Assembly (NCBI GenBank): GCA_049487715.1
Contig: CP150577.1
Coordinates: 372,001 to 436,000, forward strand
Source of the DNA: Pycnococcus provasolii
Lineage: Eukaryota > Chlorophyta > Pseudoscourfieldiophyceae > Pseudoscourfieldiales
Direction of reading: 5' to 3'
Length of the DNA: 64,000 bases
Of this stretch, positions 1-8,527 are shown in pieces (within the stretch, counting starts at the first letter, position 1; each line of letters begins with the position of its first letter). Made by a program: the position numbers and the translations under genes. The notes beneath the pieces were generated by a model, which worked only from the letters and a program-made list of their open reading frames with translations, was not told where the DNA came from and did not search any database.

Positions 1-24
1 TGCAATTTGGATTTCATTACAAGT

Positions 25-546
25 TTACCACTCATCATCCTGCGAATCGTAGTCAAGCCCAACATTCTCATCCTCGTTGAGAAATCCGTCGTATCCCGTG
101 CGTACGCGCTCTCTGTGAAGTTTTCGCTCCCATGCATATACATGATTCGTGCGTTTCAGGTCTCGCGGAAATTTTTGGACGCCAGTATCGCACAGTCGGT
201 TCCAAAGTGCACACAAGACCACAACCAATTTTTTGTATCCCCTGTCAGGCCTGAATCGTAAGGGTTGGCCGAGAACTGACCACGTGCGCTGCAAGCGAGA
301 AAACACATTTTCAACAACAATCCTACCCCGAGAATGGTCCTTGTTGTAGTCAATATACTCCTTTCTTTCTTTTTCGTCAGGTCGCGGCACCACGGTGCGT
401 CCAAAGTTCGTTGTCCCACCATCGATCATACAGTTTGGCAACGGCGTTAGGATTTGATCATGATTGAAGATAGCATCGCCAAAAACATTAAGTCCAGGTT
501 TGATGATTATATGCTTGAAGTCATTTAGAATAGCTGTTGCGATTAT
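25..546 (-). pseudogene. Harbinger (DDE_Tnp_4) transposase, C-terminal fragment
   Basis: This is the C-terminal part of a PIF/Harbinger-type DDE transposase, an enzyme that cuts and pastes its own transposon. Read on the minus strand, an FGDAIF motif (the GD aspartate of the family) is followed by a DGGTTNFGR stretch, and then by an SRGRIVVENVFSRLQRTW region that carries the final catalytic glutamate. The frame is open from just after a TGA at 547-549 down to the stop at 25. The N-terminal DNA-binding part and the first aspartate are absent, so this is a remnant. A DDE_Tnp_4 profile search would confirm it. Confidence 0.75.
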
Positions 547-657
547 TCAAAAATACGACTTTAAATATTACTTAACATAACCCTAAAAAATATAATGCGA
601 AATATAGTGCGGAGATTATAGCAGTTAAAACCCCCCGCGGCTCAAAGGAGGACCACC

Positions 658-791
658 TGAAGAGAAGAAGTAGAAAAAGGAAAAGAATGGTCTTACAACT
701 TAGACAACTAGGGTCCGCGTCCCTTATCCCTTTGGGATCCCGAATACTCAACAACGGTTCCCCACAAGGCATATAAGGTATAATCTCGACA
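658..791 (-). repeat. Solo or terminal LTR of a short-LTR family (about 135 bp, TG...CA)
   Basis: On the minus strand this starts TGTCGAGATTATACC and ends CTTCTCTTCA, so it has the TG...CA ends of an LTR. The bases just outside the TG end (rc of 792-803) are purine-rich, as expected of a polypurine tract before a 3' LTR. The same sequence recurs in whole or part near 17264, 25785, 28064/29011, 31966, 32640, 35957 and 51136. Together with 792-1005 this block is an inverted copy of 50925-51272. Confidence 0.6.
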
Positions 792-909
792 CTTCCCCTC
801 GCTGCTATGCCTGGTATGAACGCTGGCTAGTAGCGTTGTTTAGTTGTTCAGTTTGTATGCTCGTTTCTTCGTTCTTCTTATTTGGTTTGTCAAGGTCTTG
901 TATGGTTGA

Positions 910-1272
910 TTAATTTTTATGTAATGTTTTGAATTTGTATTTGTTTTCGTGATGTTTCGATTTGTATTTGTTTTGTGATGTTTCGATTTTTGTTTCTTTT
1001 AGTAAGTTCTCTATTCCGAGGTCTTCAAGATTCTCAATGCATGCTTCGTAGAACTTCCTGAAGTCTTTCCGTTGTCCGTTATACTTAGCGTCCTCTGTGC
1101 CAAGTGCTTCACGTATGCTCTTAGATATGTTTCTCTCGGCTGCAAGACGCTTGTCTGCTGCAAGGTACGCAGTGACTCCTTCGTATACTTCGTCCGACAG
1201 TTCTTCTTCTTCGGGCAGTTCTTCTTCTTCGTTGTTTTGCGTACTTCGCGTGTTCCGGCTTCCACCAGCCAT
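910..1272 (-). CDS. Hypothetical acidic protein of a short-LTR element
   Basis: A 120-residue ORF starts at the ATG at 1272 on the minus strand. Its N-terminal half is acidic (runs of E interrupted by LP and LS), the middle reads EALGTEDAKYNGQRKDFRKFYEACIENLEDLG, split here only for description as a helix-rich segment, and the C-terminal 30 residues are lysine-rich and come from AAATACAAA-type repeats shared with 50925-51020. It lies directly upstream, in sense, of the LTR at 658-791. It may therefore be the last coding part or a gag-like ORF of that LTR element. I recognise no catalytic motif, and it could be a decayed fragment. Confidence 0.35.
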   Translation of the reverse strand: MAGGSRNTRSTQNNEEEELPEEEELSDEVYEGVTAYLAADKRLAAERNISKSIREALGTEDAKYNGQRKDFRKFYEACIENLEDLGIENLLKETKIETSQNKYKSKHHENKYKFKTLHKN

Positions 1273-1622
1273 ACTTGAGCTTCTCTCCAAGCTTCCACTG
1301 ATCAGTGTGACGACGTTTGGGACAGTAGGCGTCGTGCGGCGTCCAGTAGCCACGACGCCACTGACGGAGAGAACAAGTAAGGTAGAAGTGTATTCGGTTA
1401 CATGGGGAAGGGAAGGTCGGGGACCCTGGGGAAGGGGACCCGAGAAAGTCGGGACGACCAAGCAAGGTCGACCGAGACCAAGGTGTCTAAGGCTGGGAAG
1501 CCTAAGAACCGTTCACGTGATGTCCAGCCAGGATATCACGTGATCCCGTCTCCATAACGTTATCACCATATATTATTCCAAAGACAATGTATGAAACCCC
1601 ATTGTCCACAAGGGCCAGTTAG

Positions 1623-2039
1623 GGGTTTGCACCACAAAATCTAAATAATGGAAACAAAGTTGATGTAAATTTTGGTACTCTATTTGGTAATAAATACGAC
1701 TCAATCCGTCTTCTTAATGACACATCATTAGAATTAAGTAAAAGTTTAAACTCACCAGAGTTTATTAGTTTAGCTGGTCTTAAAGTATCACACGCACAAA
1801 TAGCAGGAACTAATCTCAATCTTACGATCGGTCAAAACACAATTACTGCGGATCTTCTACCATTATCAACTACACTTGTTAATGTTAAACCTACAAGTGC
1901 AAGATTAGACGGAACGGATTTACTAATCACTTTAAGTGATAATTCAATTCTTACTGCGAGTTTATCAGCATTAGAAAATAAGGAGATTAGAACCTTCAAA
2001 ACTGGGCGCGCGCGCGCAACATCATTTCACATTTCATAA
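1623..2039 (+). pseudogene. AT-rich coding fragment without a start codon
   Basis: An open frame of 138 codons follows a TAG at 1620-1622 and ends with TAA at 2037. Its codons are strongly A/T-ending (aat, aaa, tta, act), unlike the flanking GC-rich DNA, and it has no ATG. The translation is rich in N, L, S and T and reads like a beta-rich structural protein (for example NLTIGQNTITADLLP). Composition and style match the AT-rich island at 6690-8128, so both may be pieces of one AT-rich mobile or viral genome. The GC-rich run at 2006-2018 probably marks the right edge. Function is unknown. Confidence 0.4.
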
Positions 2040-2065
2040 ATTTTTTTTTTTTTACGTTTTGAATC

Positions 2066-3310
2066 TTAAACCTGGAACAACACGAGACTTAAACTCATCA
2101 CAGCCATGCCGATGAAGCACGAGTGCATCGTGACGCGGTCCATAGGGTCGTACTTCAGCGCCATGGGAATCAGCTCCTTCAGGCTGATGTACACCATCAT
2201 GCCGCCGACAAGCGCAAACAGCACGCCGTACGCCAGCGACGACATGCGATTGCCGTACAGGACGAGGTAGCCAAACAGTCCGCCAATCGGCTCGCTCACG
2301 CCGCTGAGAAGGCTCCACAGAAAGCCCTTCCAGCGGCTGCCTGTGGCGTAGAAGACGGGAAATGCGACGCAAACACCCTCGGGGATGTTGTGCATGGCGA
2401 TGGCGAGCGCAATCGCCGCGCCGAGCTTCTCGTCCGCCAGCGTCGCGACGAAGGTTGCCAAGCCCTCGGGGAAGTTGTGAAGCCCGATAGCGAGACCAGT
2501 CAGCACGCCCATCTTCTTCAGGTCCTCGGGACTCTGCACATTTATTGTGCAGTTGTGCAATTTTGACTCTGCGCAGCAGTCCGGCGCGGCCGCTCCCTCG
2601 ACGTCCGCCGTCGTCTTCGTCACAGGTACGCCCGTCGCCTGCGTCGACTCCTCGGCAGGGTTTGGCACCTCCTCCTCTGCTCGTCGAGGAAGCATACCGA
2701 AGCACGTCCCGAACGTTCCCACGAGGCCCGTCGCGCGCTGCTCGGGCGTGTTGTTGGGCGAGCGCACACTCGAGGTTCCGTTTCCGAGGCTTCCGATGTA
2801 GTGAACGACCGTGTCAAGAAGGTATCTGTGTGGCGTTGTGGTTTTCGTGTGTTAGCATAAAGTTTGCTGAACGTTTCTTCTCTTGGCAAACGGCCGAGCA
2901 ACGTACGTGAACAGGATGCCGGCAAAGAATGTTATGGTCGCATACGCGTACGCCTCGCCGTCCTTGTAGCCACCCTCCTTGAATCCGTCAACCGCCTTGG
3001 CTGTAAAGATTTCTGCGAACGAAACGTAGCTGTGTTGTACGAGAGTTTTGGGTTGGGTTTTGTCAGTTGAAATGTTTTCGAAATCGGCGTTTTTTGTCTC
3101 GCGAAGAGACGACGTTTATTTTGGAGGAAAAAGAAGGCTGGAAAAGGTGACGTACAGCATAACTCCTGCACTCGCTCCGAGTGCCGCCGCGAGGTACTTG
3201 ACGTTCGCCTGGTTGATGAAGAACACGAGCGCCGAGCCTATCGTCGTGCTGAGTCCCGCCGCGACGACGAGTCCGAACGCGAGGCCGACGTTCCCCGACG
3301 CGACACCCAT
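2066..3310 (-). CDS. ZIP-family metal (zinc) transporter, three exons
   Basis: This encodes a ZIP (SLC39) transporter, which moves zinc or related divalent metals across a membrane into the cytosol. It is split into exons 3310-3156, 3029-2907 and 2825-2066, joined by two introns of 126 and 81 bp with GTACGT donors and CACAG acceptors; the spliced frame is 345 codons plus stop. Exon 1 has the first membrane helices (GLSTTIGSALVFF, GASAGVMLY). Splicing creates YVSFAEIFT, then FFAGILFTYLLD. Exon 3 carries the diagnostic metal-site helices, GLHNFPEGLA and AMHNIPEGV, each with H, N, P and E, and the GVSEPIGG loop. A variable soluble loop (roughly residues 110-165, with CC and HNC) lies between helices III and IV. 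Intron boundaries are my reading and need transcript support. Confidence 0.9.
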
Positions 3311-4136
3311 TCTTAACTTTTAAGATTTTAAACTAGGAACTCCCTTTTACTAAAAAAAAGGGAAGTGAGCTTAAGGCCACCACCACAACTACCAAATACA
3401 CCAAAAACTAAGGTACCTTAAGGGAACGAGATACGATATCTTTACGAAAAAACAACTGAGGAGGTTGGGATAGGATTGATGGGCCAAGATGAGGCCGCTT
3501 AAGATCCCTCCTGGAAATTGGAAAAAACAAAACAAAAACAACACACGCCCCCCTCAGCAATGCCTTGTGCAAAAGTTGCGTATAAGGGCCAAAGCGACGG
3601 AAACGAGAAACTTGCGAAAAAAAGGGGGTAATTTGAGGTATATTTCAGTTGTTTCTGGTCGTGTGGTTAGGTCGGGTGCCTCGAGAAATTGCCTTTTTCC
3701 CTTGTGCCTCGTAAGGGTGAATTTGGTCGGGGAGGAAGGCAGCCTTGCAGGCAGGTTGTAAAAACGTGGTTTTACACACAGGTTGCGCACTATTCCCAAG
3801 TCGCTGGGGACAGGTCGGCCAGCCGCCTTAGAGCCCTCCTACCAACGCTTTGAGGCCCCCACCACCGTCATCCCCCTCCCTTTATTGGCATTCTCGCCTC
3901 CTCCGTCCGTCATGGCGCCGGCGAAGGGCAAGGCCAATGACTGCGGAGGCGGGAATTTGAGGTTCTGGCAATCACATCAGCGTTTAGGCAATCCCTATCC
4001 TTGGGGGCTACTCAAATTCCCCCCTAAGGCTACGCGACACCCGGATTTTCACCCAGACCAACCCAACACTTTATCAAACGCAGTTTGCCTGGAATCGGTC
4101 ATAGCTCCACAGTTTTCTTTTTTCAAAATTACGCAA
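3311..4136. other. Intergenic, no supported gene
   Basis: This 826-bp gap separates the ZIP gene from the TylF-like gene. The head of both genes points into it (ZIP on minus, TylF on plus), so it may hold a divergent promoter pair. I see only chance ORFs. A TCCTTGGGGGCTACTCAAA stretch near 4000 recurs near 50888, next to the LTR element there, so part of this gap is repeat-derived. Confidence 0.4.
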
Positions 4137-5188
4137 ATGTCACTCTTTAAGAATGCTCTTTCCAGCTTCCATATGCTTGTTGTTTTTGTCTTGGCTTGTT
4201 TGACTATATGTGTCTGTATTACAGTCGCCCTTTTCAGCCAGCCTCACATATGTACTTCAACAGCGGGTGTCGAGGCGAGTATTTGTACTGTTGACACGTC
4301 TAGAGAAAATAACTGCCTGAACATGCTGGGAAGCGGTAAGGTGTGGGTAGGTACAAATAAATTTCTTACTCGCGTTGACTCTTTCAAAGAGTTTGCGGAA
4401 AAGGTTCGTACGAAAACTTCTATTCGCACACAGGTTGACAAGCAAGAAGTTAAGTCGATAGGACTGACCTTGATTCACCCTTTCATCAGTCTAGGAGCAT
4501 GCTGCTGAGCAAGTCTTTGCGAAAACCGAAATTCTCAGAAATAGCATCTATGGTTCAGTGGTCCCAGAAGTGGTCCCAAAGTGGTCATGAACCCAACGTA
4601 TGGAAAACAGCTTTGCCATCTATTTTTAGCCACGCAACGTGGAATGAGAACTTGCCGAAAAAAAATGGATACTGGATGGAGTTTGGAGTGAAAGCGGGTG
4701 CGAGCATTATCTATCCGGCGTCACTTCATCAAGACTGGATCATGTGGGGTTTCGACAGTTTCGAAGGTCTCCCAGATGGTGCGAAAGGCACGCCTTGGAA
4801 GAAAGGTGGCCATAAGACCGACTTTGGTGACATACGCATCCAAACTGTCGCCGAAGGTTTGCCAAATGTCAGACTCGTCAAGGGTTGGTTCAAGGATAGT
4901 ATTCCGCGTTGGCGTAATGAAACATATCGGAGTGGCGAAAAGGTGTCTTTCGTTCACATAGATAGTGATTTGTATGCATCAGCAAAAGATGTTTTAGATA
5001 ACATTGGCGATTTACTGCTTTGTGGTGCCACAGTCGTGTTTGATAACTACGTCTGGCGGCATACAAGCGCGTCATATATGACACACCATGAGGTTAAAGC
5101 GTGGTACGACTTTCTCAATAGATCTGGTAGAATGGTAGAGGTCGTTGGGAGTATGAGACACTCTGCGGTATTTCGGATTTGGTGTTAG
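4137..5188 (+). pseudogene. TylF/MycF-like O-methyltransferase, membrane-anchored, frameshifted
   Basis: The gene reads in two overlapping frames. Frame one starts at ATG 4137 and gives a short cytosolic tail and a membrane helix (MLVVFVLACLTICVCITVAL), then a stem, ending at TGA 4506. Frame two opens at 4499 and encodes a SAM-dependent methyltransferase of the TylF (macrocin O-methyltransferase) type: YWMEFGVKAGASI (SAM loop), MWGFDSFEGLPDG, a GWFKDSIP stretch and VSFVHIDSDLYAS with the metal-site aspartates. A single-base shift near 4480-4508 separates anchor and enzyme, either a true mutation, a sequencing error or a missed small intron. The layout (type II anchor plus lumenal enzyme) matches the intact relative at 11132-12199 and suggests methylation of Golgi glycans. 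Confidence 0.75.
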
Positions 5189-5218
5189 AAGTGCGTCTCA
5201 TACTCGATTCTGAACAGT

Positions 5219-5656
5219 TTGGTTCGTCTCGCGGCTACATTGCGAATAATACTACATTTGTTAGTATTTTGTGTACTTACATTGGGTGGTGTCCATCCTC
5301 TTGTCTTTGGCCTCTTTGACGAGACCAACGCAGCTGTCCGCGACCTTATCAAGCGCATGGGCCATGCTCAGCACGCCGCATTCGCTCGCCGCATGGGCAG
5401 AACACATTCTCACCAAGCCGCCAGCGAGGCCGCCTTCTACCTTAAGAGCAAGCTCGCCCTCGCGAACACCCGTGCTCGTGCTCAATGTCTCATTGACCGC
5501 GCTGACTCCATCCTCGCCTCATCCTCACCGTGCTCATCATCCACCCATCCAGATCATTCCCATCCTCGTGATTTCTACCTACGCGCTTATCAACGCTTTG
5601 AGTTCGCGCGTCGTGCCACGCATCCGCAAGCCTGCTCAAGGGCGGAGAGAATCTAG
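5219..5656 (+). CDS. Unrecognised ORF, possible gene fragment
   Basis: A 145-codon open frame starts 31 bp after the TylF-like stop. The first in-frame start is TTG; ATG comes only at about codon 46. The first 30 residues are hydrophobic (LRIILHLLVFCVLTLGG) and could be a signal anchor. The middle (LFDETNAAVRDLIKRMG to RARAQCLIDRA) looks helical and alanine-rich. The C-terminal part is low complexity. I cannot name a family, and it may be a relic or chance ORF. Confidence 0.2.
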   Translation: MVRLAATLRIILHLLVFCVLTLGGVHPLVFGLFDETNAAVRDLIKRMGHAQHAAFARRMGRTHSHQAASEAAFYLKSKLALANTRARAQCLIDRADSILASSSPCSSSTHPDHSHPRDFYLRAYQRFEFARRATHPQACSRAERI

Positions 5657-6091
5657 ACTCCTCTCCTCCCCTCTTTTCTTTTCTTTTCGTTTTCTTCAAT
5701 CCCCGGATTTCTGTAACCATCCAGGTTTACTGAAATTCAACACGGTGGCTAGAAATGTCCTTTCACCGTTTATCATACCCGACATAAGGTGGCCGGGGGC
5801 CTAGAGCTGAAACCCCCATTTTTAGAGACATTCCCCCTCCTCGAGTACACCACCCATCCCACCGAACTGCGAATTCACCCATCGCAACAAAGGCGCGATG
5901 AGCGGCAACGCCTCCCGACCTTGGCGCCGACCAACAAAATTTGCCCACCTACCTCCGACCTGGAGCCCCGATCAAAAAAAAGGTTGCCAATGCAAGGCCA
6001 ATGGAGAAAAAGGTTGCCCGACCTTAGGCCCCGAACAATCCCGCAATTTTTCAAACTCCCCATGAAGCGCCCCCTCCACCGACCTGTAGCC
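5657..6091. other. Intergenic, C-rich, no gene seen
   Basis: This stretch has a pyrimidine-rich run after 5650, then C-rich sequence with short repeats of an AAAAAGGTTGCC type around 5980-6020. I find no coding signal. It leads into the left arm of the foldback element. Confidence 0.4.
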
Positions 6092-6689
6092 ACCGACCAA
6101 GGTGTCCCCATCCATCTGTCAATTGCCCAACGGGGTTCAAAAAAAGGGGGGATGTTCCATTATTTCTTGGACCAAAATCTCCGTTATGAGGCGCCCCCTC
6201 CTCCGACCAAAATCTCCCTTATGAGGCGCCTCATCCTCCGACCAAAATCTCCCTTATGAGGCGCCTCATCCTCCGACCAAAATCTCCGTTATGAGGCGCC
6301 CCCTCCTCCGACCAAAATCTCCCTTATGAGGCGCAATTAGGAGATGCAAGAGCTTCCACCCCAAGGGGTTTCAGAATTTACCCTCCTTTATAGGTCGCAT
6401 CTCCTAATTCTGAAACCCCTTGGGGTGGAAGCTCTTGCATCTCCTAATTATTTGCTAAGTCGGAGCTACAGGTCGGAGGAGGGGCGCCTCATAACGGAGA
6501 TTTTGGTCGGAGGAGGGGCGCCTCATAACGGAGATTTTGGTCGGAGGAGGGGCGCCTCATAACGGAGATTTTGGTCGAAGGACGAGGCGCCTCATAACGG
6601 AGATTTTGGTCGAAGAAAGAATGGAACATCCCCCCTTTTTTTGAACCCCGTTGGGCAATTGACAGATGGATGGGGACACCTTGGTCGGT
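6092..6689. mobile_element. Foldback element with repeat-built arms
   Basis: Two long inverted arms face each other. The outer ends match (ACCGACCAAGGTGTCC at 6092, its complement ending at 6689). The left arm then has about five head-to-tail copies of a roughly 30-bp unit containing GACCAAAATCTCC and TTATGAGGCGCC (about 6170-6335). The right arm has about four copies in inverse (about 6470-6615). The centre is itself an inverted pair built on GGAGATGCAAGAGCTTCCAC. No ORF is convincing. Tandem units inside inverted arms are the hallmark of foldback (FB/TFB) transposons. It lies exactly at the border between GC-rich DNA and the AT-rich island that follows. Confidence 0.75.
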
Positions 6690-7055
6690 TAAGTGTTATT
6701 TTAAATGCTATTTTTATAAAGATATAATCATTATTTATAGTAATATTTTAAGTAATATATTCAAAAAGATATAAACATCTGCGTTATTATTCTTTAAGTG
6801 TTAATTTGTCTCAATTTGCTACAAAATGATACAATATTTTAAAATTGAACCAAAGGTTCAACTCTGGTTCAACGATGGTTCAATAAACTCGCACTAAATC
6901 CGCTTTATGGTTCATTTTTAAGTGCGAGGTTCAAAAAAAACCACGCTGTACTTTATATAAAATAACGCTAAAATAACAAAGAAGGATTTTTTCCACCAGT
7001 TCTGTACCTATGTTATTCGTCTCTTTAAGTGATGATTAATAAAAATAATCAATAA

Positions 7056-7478
7056 TATAATAAAGATGATAAGAAAAAGGACTTAGAATCACGATTAAAG
7101 AAAGTAACTACACCAAAAGAGGAATTAAAAAAAGAAGAGTATTTAAATGAAGAACCAGTTAAAGAAGAAGTTAAAGAACCAGTTAAAGAAGATGTACCGC
7201 CACCTGAACCAGTTAAAGAATCTGAACCGAAACCTGAACCTGAACCTGAACCTGAACCTGTTAAAGAACCACCGCAACCTGATCCTGAACCACCTAAGGA
7301 GAAGGTAAAAAAAGAGAGGAAGAAGGTAGTTAGAGCACCAAAGGTAGTAAAACCAACTCCACCAGAACCAATAACTAAACAAGAACCAGAACCTGAACAC
7401 GACTTAGTATTCGTTAATGGAATCTTAGTACAAAAAAGTAAGTTAAAAGATCCCAGCAAATTACAAAGATTAAGATAA
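7056..7478 (+). CDS. Proline/glutamate/lysine-rich protein of the AT-rich island
   Basis: The plus strand encodes a charged low-complexity protein: repeated EPVKEE and PEPEPEP motifs, a basic stretch KKERKKVVRAPKVVKP, and a non-repetitive C-terminus (HDLVFVNGILVQKSKL). An ATG at 7032 is in frame but is followed by TAA at 7053, and no ATG follows, so the N-terminus is broken or begins at a non-ATG codon. It is 26 bp upstream of the capsid-like gene at 7505, in the same strand and composition, as in a compact viral genome. Its role is unknown; a linker or core protein of a small DNA virus is a guess. Confidence 0.4.
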   Translation, partial: YNKDDKKKDLESRLKKVTTPKEELKKEEYLNEEPVKEEVKEPVKEDVPPPEPVKESEPKPEPEPEPEPVKEPPQPDPEPPKEKVKKERKKVVRAPKVVKPTPPEPITKQEPEPEHDLVFVNGILVQKSKLKDPSKLQRLR

Positions 7479-7504
7479 AAAAATATTTGTTATTAATAAT
7501 CAAA

Positions 7505-8128
7505 ATGCCCTATAAGTATGTATTTGTAGATACTAAGCACGAATTTCAAAATAAACAATCTGCGAGTGATAAGCGTCTTTCAACATATAAAGTAAGATGT
7601 AACGCTCATCCATTAAGAATGGCAAAGAGAGTAGCAGTTGTTGGTGCTACTATTCCTAATACTTTTGCTAATGTAGATGAAGCACAAGGTTCAAATAAAG
7701 TAACTATTCATCTTGCCTCTGCTGACTCTGCGACACCAACTACTATCGCAAGGGAAGCAACTATTAACATTACTATTCCAAACGATTATTATGATGCTAA
7801 TACTTTACTTAATGCTGTTAATCCTTTACTTGCTACTGCCGTTCAAGCAGAGAGCGACTTTCAAAAATTACAGATTGAACTAAGGATAGTTGCTGGTACA
7901 ACATTTACAAACACTCGGTTCTTTATTAGAGCAAAGGATACTGATGCTTCTAATAATACCTCTACTATTTATTATATTGGTTTAGCACATCAACACAACG
8001 GAGGATCAACAGATCAAGTATTACTACCTGAGTTAGGTTTTGAAGCAACTACGCTTAATGATTTAACAATTGGTACTTCTCCTGTTTATTTAGCAGCTGG
8101 AACATTAAGTAATAAGTGGAAGCAAATA
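7505..8128 (+). CDS. Possible polinton-like virus or virophage structural protein, 3' truncated
   Basis: The ATG at 7505 opens a frame of about 208 A/T-rich codons before the sequence changes abruptly to GC-rich DNA at about 8128; the frame then runs by chance into the next gene relic. The N-terminus (YVFVDTKHEF, then STYKVRCNAHPLRMAKRVAVVGATIPNTF) and the beta-rich body (TINITIPNDYYDANTLLNAV, YYIGLAHQ) resemble minor capsid or penton-type proteins of polinton-like viruses and virophages. I base this on the general pattern, not a recognised motif. Truncation at 8128 indicates a fragment of an integrated genome. An HHpred search giving a jelly-roll penton would support it; a non-viral hit would refute it. 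Confidence 0.4.
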
Positions 8129-8278
8129 AACGAGTTTGGGGTGTGCATCGCCGACGAGGCGCTGCGCACACGCGCGAACCACCTGCTCAAGATTGACGAC
8201 GACATGTGCCCCCGTATGGACCAGGTGAAAAAAGCTCTTGAAGGCTTGGCCTATAAGCTCGAGAGAGACGAGAGCTAT
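8129..8278 (+). pseudogene. Left part of a gene relic split by the piggyBac-like element
   Basis: The frame up to the transposon reads EALRTRANHLLKIDDDM and then KKALEGLAYKLERDESY. On the other side of the transposon (10789-10905) the frame resumes with MAKYTESAADKELRP, LETLLEFFSPEDTM and a stop at 10903-10905. Joined, it aligns with residues in the middle of the protein at 12822-13499 (KALESLAYQLKNDEEY ... LEVLLRILTPRD). So the transposon landed inside a relative of that gene. Both ends of the relic are missing. Confidence 0.55.
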
Positions 8279-8291
8279 CCCTTTCAGTCCG

Positions 8292-8313
8292 GCTGGACCA
8301 GAAATGGTCCAGC
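8292..8313. repeat. Subterminal hairpin, left end of piggyBac-like element
   Basis: GCTGGACCA and TGGTCCAGC form a perfect 9-bp stem around a GAAA loop, starting at the last base of the left terminal repeat. The right end has the same hairpin with different but still complementary stem bases, so pairing rather than sequence is kept. Confidence 0.8.
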
Positions 8314-8527
8314 GGTCTTGTTCAGGAGTGGTTCCCGTGGTCTGGGAACGTTGTAGTGGTGGTAGAACCTCACTCACCTCTTCGGAGCTTCTCTTTATGA
8401 CCCAACCAGTCCGTCCGAACGAGCCGTTGAGCTCCAGACCGTCTCCTAGCTCTCTGAGCCAAGGGGCAACCCGCCTCGCGCCATGAACCAATTTTGAAAA
8501 TATTCCCTCCATTCCCGGCAGGTGATC

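Noticed and set aside
7049-7459. Minus-strand ORF rich in GSG and SLTGS
   Set aside because: It is the antisense of the PEK-rich plus-strand ORF; its pattern is just the complement of PEPEPE codons.
7505-8356. Single 289-codon gene through the AT-rich border
   Set aside because: Composition and codon use change abruptly at about 8128, and the tail aligns with the gene relic continued beyond the piggyBac element; the continuous frame is accidental.
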